A DNA stretch of 45,827 nucleotides from Zavarzinia sp. (GTDB taxonomy: Bacteria; Pseudomonadota; Alphaproteobacteria; Zavarziniales; Zavarziniaceae). The translations under genes and the position numbers were made by a program. The stretch lies in the NCBI GenBank assembly GCA_025869435.1, contig JAOZVS010000130.1:1-45827 (forward strand), in the 5' to 3' direction. The notes under the pieces were generated by a model. It was not told the DNA's origin. It saw only the letters and a program-made list of their open reading frames with translations, and ran no database searches. This document shows positions 1 to 9,979 of this stretch, one piece after another. Position 1 is the first letter of the stretch, and each line of letters opens with the position of its first letter.

Positions 1-1
1 G

Positions 2-1222
2 GGCATGTTCTCGACTACCGGCCTCGTCCCCGCCTGCCGCAGCCTCGACTGTATCTCGGTCTTCGCCGCGACCGCGGGGGAGGCGGATTTCGTCCGCCGC
101 GTCGCCGCCGCCCTCGACCCCAGCGATCCCTTCTCGCGCGATCTGCCGGACGTGGTGCTGCCGACCGCAGGGCTTCGCGTCGGCGTGCCCGTCGGGGCGG
201 AGCGGGAATTCTTCGGCGATGCCGCCAACGAGGCGATCTATGTCGCCGCGATCGAGACCATGAAGGCGCTCGGCTGTTCCATCGTCGAGATCGACTTCGC
301 GCCCTTCCGCGAGGCGGCCAATCTTCTCTACAGCGGCCCCTGGGTGGCGGAGCGGCTGGCGGCGGTCGAAGCCTTCCACGCCGCCCATGCCGACGCCATG
401 GACCCCAACGTCCGCAAGATCGTCGAAGGCGCCCTCGGGGTGACGGCGGTCGATGCCTTCCGGGGCATCTATGCCCTCGAAGGCTACCGGCAGAAGACCG
501 CCTCGACCTGGGCCATGGTCGATATCCTGCTGCTGCCGACGACGCCGCTGTTCCCCAAGGTCTCGGAGATGCTGGCCGATCCGATCGGGCTGAATTCCAA
601 GCTCGGCCGCTATACCAATTTCGTCAATCTGATGGATTGCGCCGGGATCGCGGTGCCCGCGGGTTTCCGCCCGGACGGTCTGCCCTTCGGCGTCACCCTG
701 ATCGGCCCCGCCTTCTCGGATGCCGCCCTCGCGGTCTGGGGCGACCGGCTGCACAAGGCCTCGGCGACGGGCTTCGGCCTCGACACCACGGCCGATCTCG
801 CGGCGATGCCGGCGCCCGAGGGACCGGATGTCGAGCGGATCGAGGTCGTCGTCGTGGGCGCCCACCTCTCGGGGATGCCGCTCAACCCGCAGCTGACCAG
901 CGGTGGCGGCGTTCTGGTCAAGAGCTGCCGGACCGCGCCCGACTATCGGCTCTATGCCCTGCCGGGCACGGTGCCGCCCAAGCCCGGCCTCATTCACAGC
1001 CCGGGTTTCGCCGGCCCCGGCCTCGCGGTCGAGGTCTGGGCCCTGCCGCCCGCCGCTTTCGGCCGTTTCGTCGCCGCGATTCCGGCGCCGCTCGGCATCG
1101 GCAAGGTGACGCTGGACGATGGCAGCGATGTTTCCGGCTTCCTGTGCGAGGCCCATGCCCTTGAAGGCGCGGCGGAGATCACCGCGCTGGGTGGCTGGCG
1201 CGCCTATTGCGCGTCGAAGTAA
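2..1222 (+). CDS. atzF: Allophanate hydrolase, 3' part (5' end outside window)
   Basis: Cut by the window edge: about 406 residues remain of a family usually near 600. The enzyme hydrolyses allophanate to ammonia and CO2, the second step of ATP-dependent urea breakdown after urea carboxylase. The visible part opens in the amidase-signature domain with the conserved GLVPACRSLDC stretch, so the Ser-Ser-Lys catalytic residues lie upstream of the window. The amidase domain continues to about visible residue 265. From about residue 275 (VERIEVVVVGAHLSGMPLN) to the end is the separate C-terminal domain typical of AtzF/DUR1-type allophanate hydrolases, which separates it from plain amidases. The frame is open to base 2, and the ATG at 5 is internal. 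An inverted repeat follows the stop. Urea carboxylase would be expected upstream but cannot be checked. Confidence 0.88.
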   Translation, partial: GMFSTTGLVPACRSLDCISVFAATAGEADFVRRVAAALDPSDPFSRDLPDVVLPTAGLRVGVPVGAEREFFGDAANEAIYVAAIETMKALGCSIVEIDFAPFREAANLLYSGPWVAERLAAVEAFHAAHADAMDPNVRKIVEGALGVTAVDAFRGIYALEGYRQKTASTWAMVDILLLPTTPLFPKVSEMLADPIGLNSKLGRYTNFVNLMDCAGIAVPAGFRPDGLPFGVTLIGPAFSDAALAVWGDRLHKASATGFGLDTTADLAAMPAPEGPDVERIEVVVVGAHLSGMPLNPQLTSGGGVLVKSCRTAPDYRLYALPGTVPPKPGLIHSPGFAGPGLAVEVWALPPAAFGRFVAAIPAPLGIGKVTLDDGSDVSGFLCEAHALEGAAEITALGGWRAYCASK

Positions 1223-1229
1223 GGCCCTG

Positions 1230-1258
1230 GGGATCGTTTCCATAATCGAAACGATCCC
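1230..1258. terminator. Inverted repeat after the allophanate hydrolase gene
   Basis: Perfect 11-bp arms GGGATCGTTTC (1230-1240) and GAAACGATCCC (1248-1258) with a 7-base loop, 8 bases after the stop codon. There is no strong T-run behind it (TTCCCG), so it is either a weak or factor-assisted terminator or an operator for the pirin gene. The position favours a terminator. Confidence 0.5.
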
Positions 1259-1332
1259 TTCCCGTCCGAGGGGATTTTTCCCGTCGCCGTCGGTGCCAAT
1301 ATCAGCACCAACAGCGAATGAGGAGACACCCC

Positions 1333-2181
1333 ATGACCCGCGACGATATCCGCCCCGTGCGCCACCTGATCAGGGGCGAGCGCACCTCCGATGGCGCCGG
1401 CGTCCGCCTGACCCGCCTGCTCGGCCACGAGACGGTGGAGGCGGCCGACCCCTTCCTGATGCTCGACCATTTCGATACCGAGCGGGCCGACGATTACATC
1501 GGCGGCTTTCCCAGCCATCCGCATCGGGGCTTCGAGACCGTGACCTATATGCTCGACGGGCGGATGCGCCATGGCGACAACAAGGGCCATTCGGGTGTCA
1601 TCGCCAGCGGCGACGTGCAGTGGATGACGGCGGGCAGCGGCATCGTCCATTCCGAAATGCCGGAACAGGAAGAAGGCCTGATGCGGGGCTTCCAGCTCTG
1701 GGTCAACCTGCCGGCGCGGGACAAGATGACCCCCGCCCGCTATCAGGAAATCCCGGCGGCGACGATCCCGGTGGAAAGCCGCGGCAATGGCACCCGCGTG
1801 AAGGTGATCGCCGGCACCACGACGCAGGGTACGGAGGGGCCGATCGACTCCGGCGCGACCGAGGCGCGTTTCTTCGACATCCGCCTCGCCCCCGGCAGCC
1901 GTTTCGAGGAAGCGGTGCCGGCCGGCCTCAACGCGCTGCTCGTCGTCTATGACGGCGCGATCGTGCTGGGCGCGGTCGAGAAGGTCGCGGCGGTCAATGT
2001 CGCGATCCTGGGCGAGGGCGGCCGCGTCGCCTTCGAGAACGCGGGGAGCGAGGAAGCGGGCGTGCTGCTGATTGCCGGCAAGCCGCTGAACGAGCCGATC
2101 GCCTGGGGTGGCCCTTTCGTCATGAACACGCGGGACGAAGTGATGCAGGCCGCCCGGGACTATCAGGCCGGCCGGTTCTGA
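1333..2181 (+). CDS. Pirin family protein
   Basis: A 282-residue bicupin protein of the pirin family. The N-terminal cupin carries the metal-ligand pattern: PSHPHRGFETVTYM with two histidines, then GIVHSEMP with a further His and Glu. Pirins bind one iron; some act as quercetin dioxygenases and others as redox-linked regulators, so the substrate is not predictable here. I chose the ATG at 1333 because AGGAG (1320-1324) stands 8 bases upstream. An in-frame ATG at 1318 lies upstream of that ribosome site and would add only MRRHP. The gene is probably monocistronic: it is preceded by an inverted repeat and followed by a hairpin-rich dispersed repeat. Confidence 0.9.
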   Translation: MTRDDIRPVRHLIRGERTSDGAGVRLTRLLGHETVEAADPFLMLDHFDTERADDYIGGFPSHPHRGFETVTYMLDGRMRHGDNKGHSGVIASGDVQWMTAGSGIVHSEMPEQEEGLMRGFQLWVNLPARDKMTPARYQEIPAATIPVESRGNGTRVKVIAGTTTQGTEGPIDSGATEARFFDIRLAPGSRFEEAVPAGLNALLVVYDGAIVLGAVEKVAAVNVAILGEGGRVAFENAGSEEAGVLLIAGKPLNEPIAWGGPFVMNTRDEVMQAARDYQAGRF

Positions 2182-2197
2182 CGTCGAAACAATGCGC

Positions 2198-2275
2198 GTC
2201 GCCCCGGCGAAGGCCGGGGCCTCGCGCAGGTAAGGCGCGATGCCGGCCAAAGACCCCGGCCTTCGCCGGGGTGAC
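2198..2275. repeat. Dispersed hairpin repeat, copy 1
   Basis: Two 18-bp units, CCCCGGCGAAGGCCGGGG (2202-2219) and its exact reverse complement (2254-2271). Each can fold on itself and they can also pair with each other. The flanks GTCG and TGAC complete the inverted termini. Related copies lie at 23945-24051 and 38355-38461 in this window. It occupies the gap between the pirin and acyl-CoA dehydrogenase genes. Its form resembles the small palindromic intergenic repeats common in alphaproteobacteria. Confidence 0.85.
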
Positions 2276-2348
2276 GAATTCATGATCGAGTTGGGCTCTT
2301 TCCTCCCCATTCCGAACGGGCTAAGCAGCCTGAAACGGAGGAGAGAAA

Positions 2349-4127
2349 ATGCCCGTCCTTGATCGCCGCGACCTCGACTTCCTGCTGCAGGATGTGCTCG
2401 ACCTCGATGCCTTGTTCACCCGCCCGCGTTTCGCCGAACACGACCGGGCCAGCGTCGCCGCCATGCTGGATACGGCGGAAAAGCTGGCCGACGATCATTT
2501 CGCGCCCCATGCGGCCAAGCTCGACGCCAACGAGCCGACCTTCGACGGCGAGACGGTCCATATCATCCCCGAGGTGAAGGCGGCGCTCGACGCCTATTGC
2601 GCCGCCGGCTTCATGTCGGCCCATGCGGATTACGAGCATGGCGGGATGCAGTTACCCCATACGGTGTCCATGGCCTCGTCGGCGATCATTTCCGCCGCCA
2701 ATATCTCGACCGCCGGCTATCCCTTCCTGACCCGGGCCGCCGCCAATGTCATCGCCAAATTCGGCACCGCCGAGCAGAAGGCGACCTGGCTCGGCGCCAT
2801 GCTGGAGGGGCGCTATTTCGGCACCATGGCCCTGACCGAGCCGGGCGCGGGTTCGGGCCTCGCCGACCTGAAGACCCAGGCGGTGCCGGCCGGGGACGGA
2901 ACCTATCGCATCACCGGCAACAAGATCTTCATCTCGGCCGGCGAGCACGGATTGTCCGAGAATATCGTTCACCTCGTCCTTGCCCGGATCAAGGGCGCGC
3001 CGGCCGGGGTGAAGGGTATCTCCCTCTTCATCGTGCCGAAGATCCTCGGCGACGGCACGCGGAACGATGTCCGCCTCGCCGGGCTCATCCACAAGATGGG
3101 CTATCGCGGCACGACCTCGACCATGCTGAATTTCGGCGAGGGCGGCGGCGCCACCGGCTATCTGCTGGGCGAGGCGCACAAGGGCCTCTCCTACATGTTC
3201 CACATGATGAACGAGGCGCGGGTCGGCGTCGGCCTCGGCGCCGCGGTGATCGGCTATGCCGGCTATCGCGTCGCCCTCGACTACGCCAAGACCCGTCTGC
3301 AGGGCCGCCCGCCCGCGGCCAAGGATCCCAGCCTGCCGCCGGTGCCGATCGTCGAACATGCCGATGTGAAGCGGATGCTGCTCGCCTCCAAGTCTTACGT
3401 CGAAGGCGCGCTCGCCCTGTGCCTGCTGGGCGCCCGCCTGGTCGACGACAGCGAGACGGCGGAGTCGCCCGAGGCGCGCAATCGCGCCTTCCAGCTGCTC
3501 GACCTGCTGACCCCCATGATCAAGTCCTGGCCGTCGCAATGGGGGCTGGTGGCCAATGATCTGGCGATTCAGGTCCATGGCGGCTATGGCTACACGCGGG
3601 AATACCCGGTGGAGCGGCTGTGGCGCGACAACCGCCTGAACCCGATCCACGAAGGCACCTTCGGTATCCAGTCCCTCGACCTCCTCGGACGCAAGATTTT
3701 CGCCGATCAGGGCAAGGCGCTCGCCCTGCTGGCCGAGGAGATGCTGAAGACCATCGAGGCGGCACCGCCCGCTTTCGCGGACGAGGCGGGCGCCCTCGCC
3801 AACGCGATCGCCCTCGTCTCGGAGACGGTCGCCGTGCTCGGCCGGGCCGCCGCCGGCAACCGGCTGGACGAGGCGCTGGCCAATTCGGCGGTCTTCCTCG
3901 AATTGCTCGGCCATGTCGTCGTCGCCTGGCTGTGGCTGCGCCAGGCCAGCGTCGCGGAAGAGAAATCGGCGGGCGCGACCGGCGACCTCGCCGCCTTCTA
4001 TGACGGCAAGCGCCGGGCTTGCCGCTATTTCTTCCGCTGGGAGCTGCCGAAGATCAGGCCGCAGGCCGAATTGCTGCAAAGCCTCGACCAGACCTGCGCC
4101 GAAATGCCCATCGCCGCTTTCGGGTGA
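2349..4127 (+). CDS. Acyl-CoA dehydrogenase with extra C-terminal domain (DmdC-like)
   Basis: 592 residues, longer than ordinary acyl-CoA dehydrogenases (about 380) and matching the subfamily with an added C-terminal helical domain, which includes FadE- and DmdC-like enzymes. It would oxidise an acyl-CoA thioester to the 2,3-enoyl-CoA using FAD. The order is: N-terminal helical domain; middle beta-domain with MALTEPGAGSGLADL (about residues 158-172) and GNKIFISAGEH; C-terminal helical domain with HGGYGYTREYPVERLWRDNR; and HEGTFGIQSLDLLGRK, whose Glu is the likely catalytic base. The extra domain runs from about residue 470. GGAGGAGAG lies just before the ATG at 2349. The gene stands alone between repeat copy 1 and a pair of hairpins. 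Substrate unknown. Confidence 0.9.
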   Translation: MPVLDRRDLDFLLQDVLDLDALFTRPRFAEHDRASVAAMLDTAEKLADDHFAPHAAKLDANEPTFDGETVHIIPEVKAALDAYCAAGFMSAHADYEHGGMQLPHTVSMASSAIISAANISTAGYPFLTRAAANVIAKFGTAEQKATWLGAMLEGRYFGTMALTEPGAGSGLADLKTQAVPAGDGTYRITGNKIFISAGEHGLSENIVHLVLARIKGAPAGVKGISLFIVPKILGDGTRNDVRLAGLIHKMGYRGTTSTMLNFGEGGGATGYLLGEAHKGLSYMFHMMNEARVGVGLGAAVIGYAGYRVALDYAKTRLQGRPPAAKDPSLPPVPIVEHADVKRMLLASKSYVEGALALCLLGARLVDDSETAESPEARNRAFQLLDLLTPMIKSWPSQWGLVANDLAIQVHGGYGYTREYPVERLWRDNRLNPIHEGTFGIQSLDLLGRKIFADQGKALALLAEEMLKTIEAAPPAFADEAGALANAIALVSETVAVLGRAAAGNRLDEALANSAVFLELLGHVVVAWLWLRQASVAEEKSAGATGDLAAFYDGKRRACRYFFRWELPKIRPQAELLQSLDQTCAEMPIAAFG

Positions 4128-4216
4128 TCCGACCGCGGCGGTCCTGCGTAAAAGATTCAAGGCGCGGGGAAAATGCCCCTTCCCCGTTCCTGCCGCCCGG
4201 GACGGCGGCCTAGTGG

Positions 4217-4283
4217 CACTCCCACCTGCCCTCGGGAGTGAGTGGAGACGCCTCGCCGGTCAGCCCCTTCACCCGGCGAGGCG
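4217..4283. terminator. Two hairpins between convergent genes
   Basis: First stem: CACTCCC (4217-4223) with GGGAGTG (4234-4240). Second stem: CGCCTCGCCGG (4249-4259) with CCGGCGAGGCG (4273-4283), perfect over 11 bp. They sit between the converging acyl-CoA dehydrogenase gene and serB, where a bidirectional terminator is expected. Neither has a clear T-run. Confidence 0.5.
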
Positions 4284-4329
4284 GATTTCCATCACCGTCA
4301 CCTGAACCCGTGGCGGTCGGCCGCCGGCC

Positions 4330-5229
4330 TCAGTCGACGAATTGGTCGCGGGCATAGCCCTGGAAGAACAGCAGGCTGGTCAGATCACCGTGATCGACGC
4401 GCGCCCGCGCGGCGGCGGCGACCTTGGGCTTGGCGTGGAAGGCGACGCCGAGGCCCGCCGCCTCGATCATCGGCAGGTCGTTGGCGCCATCGCCCACCGC
4501 CAGGGTTTGCTCGGGCGAGAGGTCGTGGCGGGCGGCGAGGCCGCGCAAGGCTTCCAGCTTGGCGTTGGCGCCGCAGATCGGCTCGGTCACCGTGCCGGCG
4601 AGGGCGCCATTCGCGATCTCGAGGACATTCGCCTTGTGCTCGTGAAAGCCGAGATGGACGGCGACGCGGCTGGTGAAGAAGGTGAAGCCGCCGGAGACGA
4701 GGGCGCAATAGGCGCCATGGGCGGCCATGGTCCGGATCAACTGGCGGCCGCCCTCGGTGAAGCGCACCCGCTCCTCGAAGCAGGTCTGCAACACGCTCTC
4801 GGGCAGGCCCTTCAGCTTGGCGACGCGGGCGCGCAGCGCGGATTCGAAATCCAGCTCGCCGCGCATCGCCCGCTCGGTCACGGCCGAGATTTCCGCCTTC
4901 AAGCCGGCGAAATCCGCCAGTTCGTCGATGCATTCGACGGTGATCATGGTCGAATCCATGTCGGCGACCAGCAGCCGCTTGGCGCGGGCTTCCGTGGCCT
5001 GCGCCAGACGGTCGGCCGGCAGGCCCGCGAGGACGATATCGGCGATCTTCTCGGCGGCGAGGGCGGACAGGCCCTCGAAGGGGACATCCAGGGCCTCGGC
5101 GGCGGAAAGCCAGCGGGGCTCGCCCACCTCGGCCCCGGCTTCCCGCAGGGCGAGGGCGAGGTCTGCGCCCAGGGCAACGGGCAGGGGCGCTTCGACAGGG
5201 TTGCCGATCACGGTCAGGACGTGGTTCAT
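4330..5229 (-). CDS. serB: Phosphoserine phosphatase
   Basis: 299 residues. It hydrolyses O-phosphoserine to serine, the last step of serine synthesis from 3-phosphoglycerate, in the cytoplasm. The HAD motifs are all present: DMDSTMI (residues 90-96, nucleophile Asp90 and acid/base Asp92), the SGGFTFF motif II at 179-185, and GDGANDLPMIEAAG (246-259). The first 85 residues form the poorly conserved N-terminal domain usual in proteobacterial SerB. The gene diverges from miaA with only 30 bases between the two start codons, so their promoters must overlap or lie inside the opposing genes. The serB-miaA-ilv order is typical of alphaproteobacteria. Confidence 0.95.
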   Translation of the reverse strand: MNHVLTVIGNPVEAPLPVALGADLALALREAGAEVGEPRWLSAAEALDVPFEGLSALAAEKIADIVLAGLPADRLAQATEARAKRLLVADMDSTMITVECIDELADFAGLKAEISAVTERAMRGELDFESALRARVAKLKGLPESVLQTCFEERVRFTEGGRQLIRTMAAHGAYCALVSGGFTFFTSRVAVHLGFHEHKANVLEIANGALAGTVTEPICGANAKLEALRGLAARHDLSPEQTLAVGDGANDLPMIEAAGLGVAFHAKPKVAAAARARVDHGDLTSLLFFQGYARDQFVD

Positions 5230-5259
5230 CGGGGCGAAATCTTCTCAGGAACTCGTGAA

Positions 5260-6204
5260 TTGGCCGCCACCGTACTGATCGCCGGGCCGACCGCAAGCGG
5301 CAAATCCGGGCTCGCCCTTGCCCTTGCCGCAAGGCTGGGCGGCGTCATCGTCAACGCGGATTCGATGCAGGTCTATGACGGCCTGCGCATCCTGACCGCC
5401 CGTCCCGGCCCGGACGACGAGGCGATGGCGCCCCACAGGCTCTACGGCGTGCTGCCGCCGACCGAGGCCTGTTCCGCCGCGCGCTGGCAGGCCCTGGCCA
5501 GGGCCGAGATCGCCGCCATTCACGGGGAAGGTCGGCCGGCCATCGTCGTCGGTGGCACCGGGCTTTATTTTCATGCGCTGGTGAATGGTCTGTCGGATAT
5601 CCCGCCGATCGATCCCGCGATCCGCGCCGGGCTCGTCGCGCGGCTCGGCCGGGAGGGCGCCCCGGCGCTTCATGCCGAACTGGCGCGCATCGATACCGAA
5701 CTGGCGGCCCGGCTGAAGCCCCGGGATTCCCAGCGCGTGCTACGCGGCCTCGAAGTCTTCCATGGCACCGGCCGCGCCCTGTCTTCCTGGCAGGCGCGGG
5801 CGCCGGAGGCGGCGAAAGACCTTGGCGATCTGCACCGGCTGGTGGTGGCGCCGCCCCGGCCGCTGCTGCTGACCCGTATCCGCAAGCGTCTAGAAGCCAT
5901 GGCCAGGGCGGGCGCGGTCGAGGAAGCGGGGGCCTTCGCGGCCAGGCAACTCGACCCCCTGCTGCCGGCGGCCAAGGCGATCGGCCTTCGGCCCTTCGCC
6001 GCTCGCGCGGCGGGAAGTCTCTCGCTTTCCGATGCGATCGAGCTTGCCGATATCGAGACAAGGCAATACGCCAAACGGCAGATGACCTGGGCGAGGGGAC
6101 GCATGGCCGATTGGGACTGGCTGGACCTTGCGCAAGAAACAGAAAGATTGAGCGACGATATCGCACGAAAAATTCGCCAACAGGGGTTGACGGCGCAATC
6201 TTGA
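5260..6204 (+). CDS. miaA: tRNA dimethylallyltransferase (TTG start)
   Basis: Transfers the dimethylallyl group to N6 of A37 in tRNAs that read UNN codons. The P-loop GPTASGKS is at residues 9-16 and is followed by the substrate-binding stretch NADSMQVYDGL; VVGGTGLYFHAL, QRVLRGLEVFHGTG and RQYAKRQMTWARG are also family landmarks. No ATG lies near the conserved N-terminus. TTG at 5260, with AGGA at 5247-5250 (9-base spacing), gives a 314-residue protein beginning MAATVLIAGPTASGKS, close to the usual length of about 310. The frame is open far upstream, but that part overlaps serB on the other strand and is not coding. A hairpin plus T-run terminator follows. Confidence 0.93.
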   Translation: MAATVLIAGPTASGKSGLALALAARLGGVIVNADSMQVYDGLRILTARPGPDDEAMAPHRLYGVLPPTEACSAARWQALARAEIAAIHGEGRPAIVVGGTGLYFHALVNGLSDIPPIDPAIRAGLVARLGREGAPALHAELARIDTELAARLKPRDSQRVLRGLEVFHGTGRALSSWQARAPEAAKDLGDLHRLVVAPPRPLLLTRIRKRLEAMARAGAVEEAGAFAARQLDPLLPAAKAIGLRPFAARAAGSLSLSDAIELADIETRQYAKRQMTWARGRMADWDWLDLAQETERLSDDIARKIRQQGLTAQS

Positions 6205-6222
6205 ACGATTAGGTTGCCGGCT

Positions 6223-6251
6223 CCGCGCCCCATGGGCGCGGTTTTGCTGTT
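6223..6251 (+). terminator. Rho-independent terminator after miaA
   Basis: Perfect 8-bp stem CCGCGCCC (6223-6230) / GGGCGCGG (6234-6241) with a 3-base loop, followed by TTTTGCTGTTT, 19 bases after the miaA stop. It separates miaA from the ilv genes. An attenuator role for ilvB is possible but not indicated. Confidence 0.75.
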
Positions 6252-6315
6252 TATTGGCCGTTTGCCCGCATTTGCCAAGCGGGTCGCCGGCCTGGATCGA
6301 GGAAGGCACAGTGTT

Positions 6316-8076
6316 ATGGCGCAGAATATGATGACCGGCGCGGAGATGGTTCTCAAGGCCCTGGTCGATCAGGGCGTGGACACGATCTTCGGCTATCCGG
6401 GCGGCGCGGTACTCCCCATTTACGATGCCCTGTACCAGCAGGACGACATCAAGCATGTTCTCGTCCGCCAGGAAGGCGGCGCGGCCCATGCGGCGGAAGG
6501 CTATGCCCGTTCGACCGGCAAGGTCGGTGTCCTGCTCGTCACCTCGGGCCCGGGCGCGACCAACGCGGTCACCGGCCTGACCGACGCGCTGATGGATTCG
6601 ATCCCGCTGGTCTGCATCACCGGCCAGGTCCCGACCCATCTGATCGGCAACGACGCCTTCCAGGAGGCTGACACGGTCGGCATCACGCGGCCGTGCACCA
6701 AGCACAACTGGCTGGTCAAGGACATCAAGGATCTCGCCCGCGTGCTGCACGAGGCGTTCTACGTCGCCCGCAGCGGCCGGCCCGGCCCGGTCGTCGTCGA
6801 CCTGCCGAAGGACATCCAACTGACCACCGGCCTCTATACCCCGCCGGCCAATGTCCAGCACAAGTCCTATCGCCCGCAGGTCAAGGGCGACCTGAACAAG
6901 ATCCGCGAGGCGGTCGAGCTGATCGCGGCGGCCGAAAAGCCGGTGTTCTACACCGGCGGCGGCGTCATCAATTCGGGGCCGCAGGCGTCGCAGCTGCTGC
7001 GCGAACTGGTCCGCATCACCGGCTTTCCCATCACCTCGACCCTGATGGGGCTGGGCGCCTATCCGGCCTCGGACAAGCAGTGGCTGGGGATGCTGGGGAT
7101 GCACGGCACCTTCGAGGCCAATCATGCGATGCATGATTGCGATCTGATGATCTGCGTCGGCGCCCGCTTCGACGATCGCATCACCGGCCGGGTCAACGCC
7201 TTCTCGCCCAACTCGAAGAAGATCCACATCGACATCGACCCGTCGTCGATCAACAAGAACGTCCGGGTCGACCTGCCGATCATCGGCGACTGCGGCCATG
7301 TCCTCGAAGACATGATCAAGGTCTGGAAGTCGAAGCAGTACCGCCCGAACCGCACGGCGCTGGAAGCCTGGTGGAAGCAGATCGACGAATGGCGCGCGCG
7401 CGACTGCCTGCGCTATCGCCCGTCCAGCGACATCATCAAGCCGCAATACGCGATCCAGCGCCTGCACGCCCTGACCAAGAGCCATGACACCTACATCACG
7501 ACCGAGGTCGGTCAGCACCAGATGTGGGCGGCCCAGTTCATCGGCTTCGAGGAGCCGAACCGCTGGATGACCTCCGGCGGTCTCGGCACCATGGGCTATG
7601 GCCTGCCGGCGGCGATCGGCGTGCAGATGGCGCATCCCGACGCGCTGGTCATCGATGTCGCGGGCGAAGCCTCGATCATGATGAACATCCAGGAGCTGGC
7701 GACGGCGATCCAGTATCGTCTGCCGGTGAAGGTCTTCATCCTGAACAACCAGTACATGGGCATGGTCCGCCAGTGGCAGGAGCTGCTGCATGGCAACCGC
7801 TATTCCGAGTCCTACATGCATGCCCTGCCGGACTTCGTGAAGCTGGCGGAAGCCTTCGGCGCCGTCGGTCTGCGCTGCGACAAGCCGGACGCGCTCGACG
7901 ACACGATCAACGAGATGATCGCGATCAGGCGGCCGGTCATCGTCGACTGCATGGTCGACCAGAAGGAAAACTGCTTCCCCATGGTGCCGTCGGGCGCCGC
8001 CCACAACGAGATGATCCTCGGCCCCGAGGACGAGGCGCATCGCGATATCTCGGTGGAAGGCATGGCGCTGGTGTAA
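6316..8076 (+). CDS. ilvB: Acetolactate synthase, large (catalytic) subunit
   Basis: 586 residues. It condenses two pyruvates to 2-acetolactate (valine/leucine), or pyruvate with 2-oxobutyrate (isoleucine), using thiamine diphosphate, Mg and FAD. Visible are the N-terminal pyrimidine-binding domain with catalytic Glu in VRQEGGAAHAAEGYAR, a central FAD domain, and the C-terminal diphosphate-binding domain with VAGEASIMMNIQEL ... LNNQYMGMVRQWQ. The family's GD(G/A) metal motif reads GEAS here, a conservative Asp-to-Glu change. I chose ATG 6316 (GAGGAAGG about 10 bases upstream) because the upstream in-frame extension runs through the miaA terminator. ilvN follows after 124 bases. Confidence 0.96.
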   Translation: MAQNMMTGAEMVLKALVDQGVDTIFGYPGGAVLPIYDALYQQDDIKHVLVRQEGGAAHAAEGYARSTGKVGVLLVTSGPGATNAVTGLTDALMDSIPLVCITGQVPTHLIGNDAFQEADTVGITRPCTKHNWLVKDIKDLARVLHEAFYVARSGRPGPVVVDLPKDIQLTTGLYTPPANVQHKSYRPQVKGDLNKIREAVELIAAAEKPVFYTGGGVINSGPQASQLLRELVRITGFPITSTLMGLGAYPASDKQWLGMLGMHGTFEANHAMHDCDLMICVGARFDDRITGRVNAFSPNSKKIHIDIDPSSINKNVRVDLPIIGDCGHVLEDMIKVWKSKQYRPNRTALEAWWKQIDEWRARDCLRYRPSSDIIKPQYAIQRLHALTKSHDTYITTEVGQHQMWAAQFIGFEEPNRWMTSGGLGTMGYGLPAAIGVQMAHPDALVIDVAGEASIMMNIQELATAIQYRLPVKVFILNNQYMGMVRQWQELLHGNRYSESYMHALPDFVKLAEAFGAVGLRCDKPDALDDTINEMIAIRRPVIVDCMVDQKENCFPMVPSGAAHNEMILGPEDEAHRDISVEGMALV

Positions 8077-9756
<1,680 letters not shown>

Positions 9757-9766
9757 TCCGCAACAC

Positions 9767-9791
9767 GGGGTCGCGGCGCTGTCGCGACCCC
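9767..9791 (+). terminator. Hairpin after ilvC
   Basis: 9-bp stem GGGGTCGCG (9767-9775) / CGCGACCCC (9783-9791), 10 bases after the ilvC stop; only a weak TAATTTC follows at about 9802. The rest of the 220-base gap to infC probably holds the infC promoter and leader, including the palindrome TTCATATGAA near 9890, but I see no further gene. Confidence 0.55.
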
Positions 9792-9965
9792 GGACGCGGC
9801 GCTAATTTCTGACTCCCGACTTGCAAGATCGCGCGTTTGGGGTCATCTATTAGGCCATGCACCTGCCACCTGAGGCGGGTACAGTATTCATATGAACGCG
9901 GAAGGACTGTGGTGCGCAGGGTCGAGGTGACCCAGTTTGCATGGATGGTCCCCGCGTAGCCAGAC

Positions 9966-9979
9966 GGAGACCTTACATA
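9966..9979 (+). promoter_or_regulatory. infC ribosome-binding site and ATA start codon
   Basis: GGAGA at 9966-9970, a 6-base spacer, then ATA at 9977-9979. The site decides the start and would make the gene subject to IF-3 autocontrol through non-canonical start-codon discrimination. Confidence 0.7.

Noticed and set aside
4342-5259. A long N-terminal extension of MiaA
   Set aside because: It overlaps serB on the other strand and would be over 300 residues before the P-loop, unlike any MiaA.
6214-6315. Branched-chain-residue-rich upstream part of the ilvB frame (VLLFIG) as a leader peptide attenuator
   Set aside because: It runs in frame into ilvB without a stop, its ATG (6232) lies in the terminator loop and no ribosome site precedes it, so it is not a classical leader.
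9757-9976. A riboswitch or small RNA before infC
   Set aside because: Apart from the ilvC hairpin I see no recognisable fold or conserved box.
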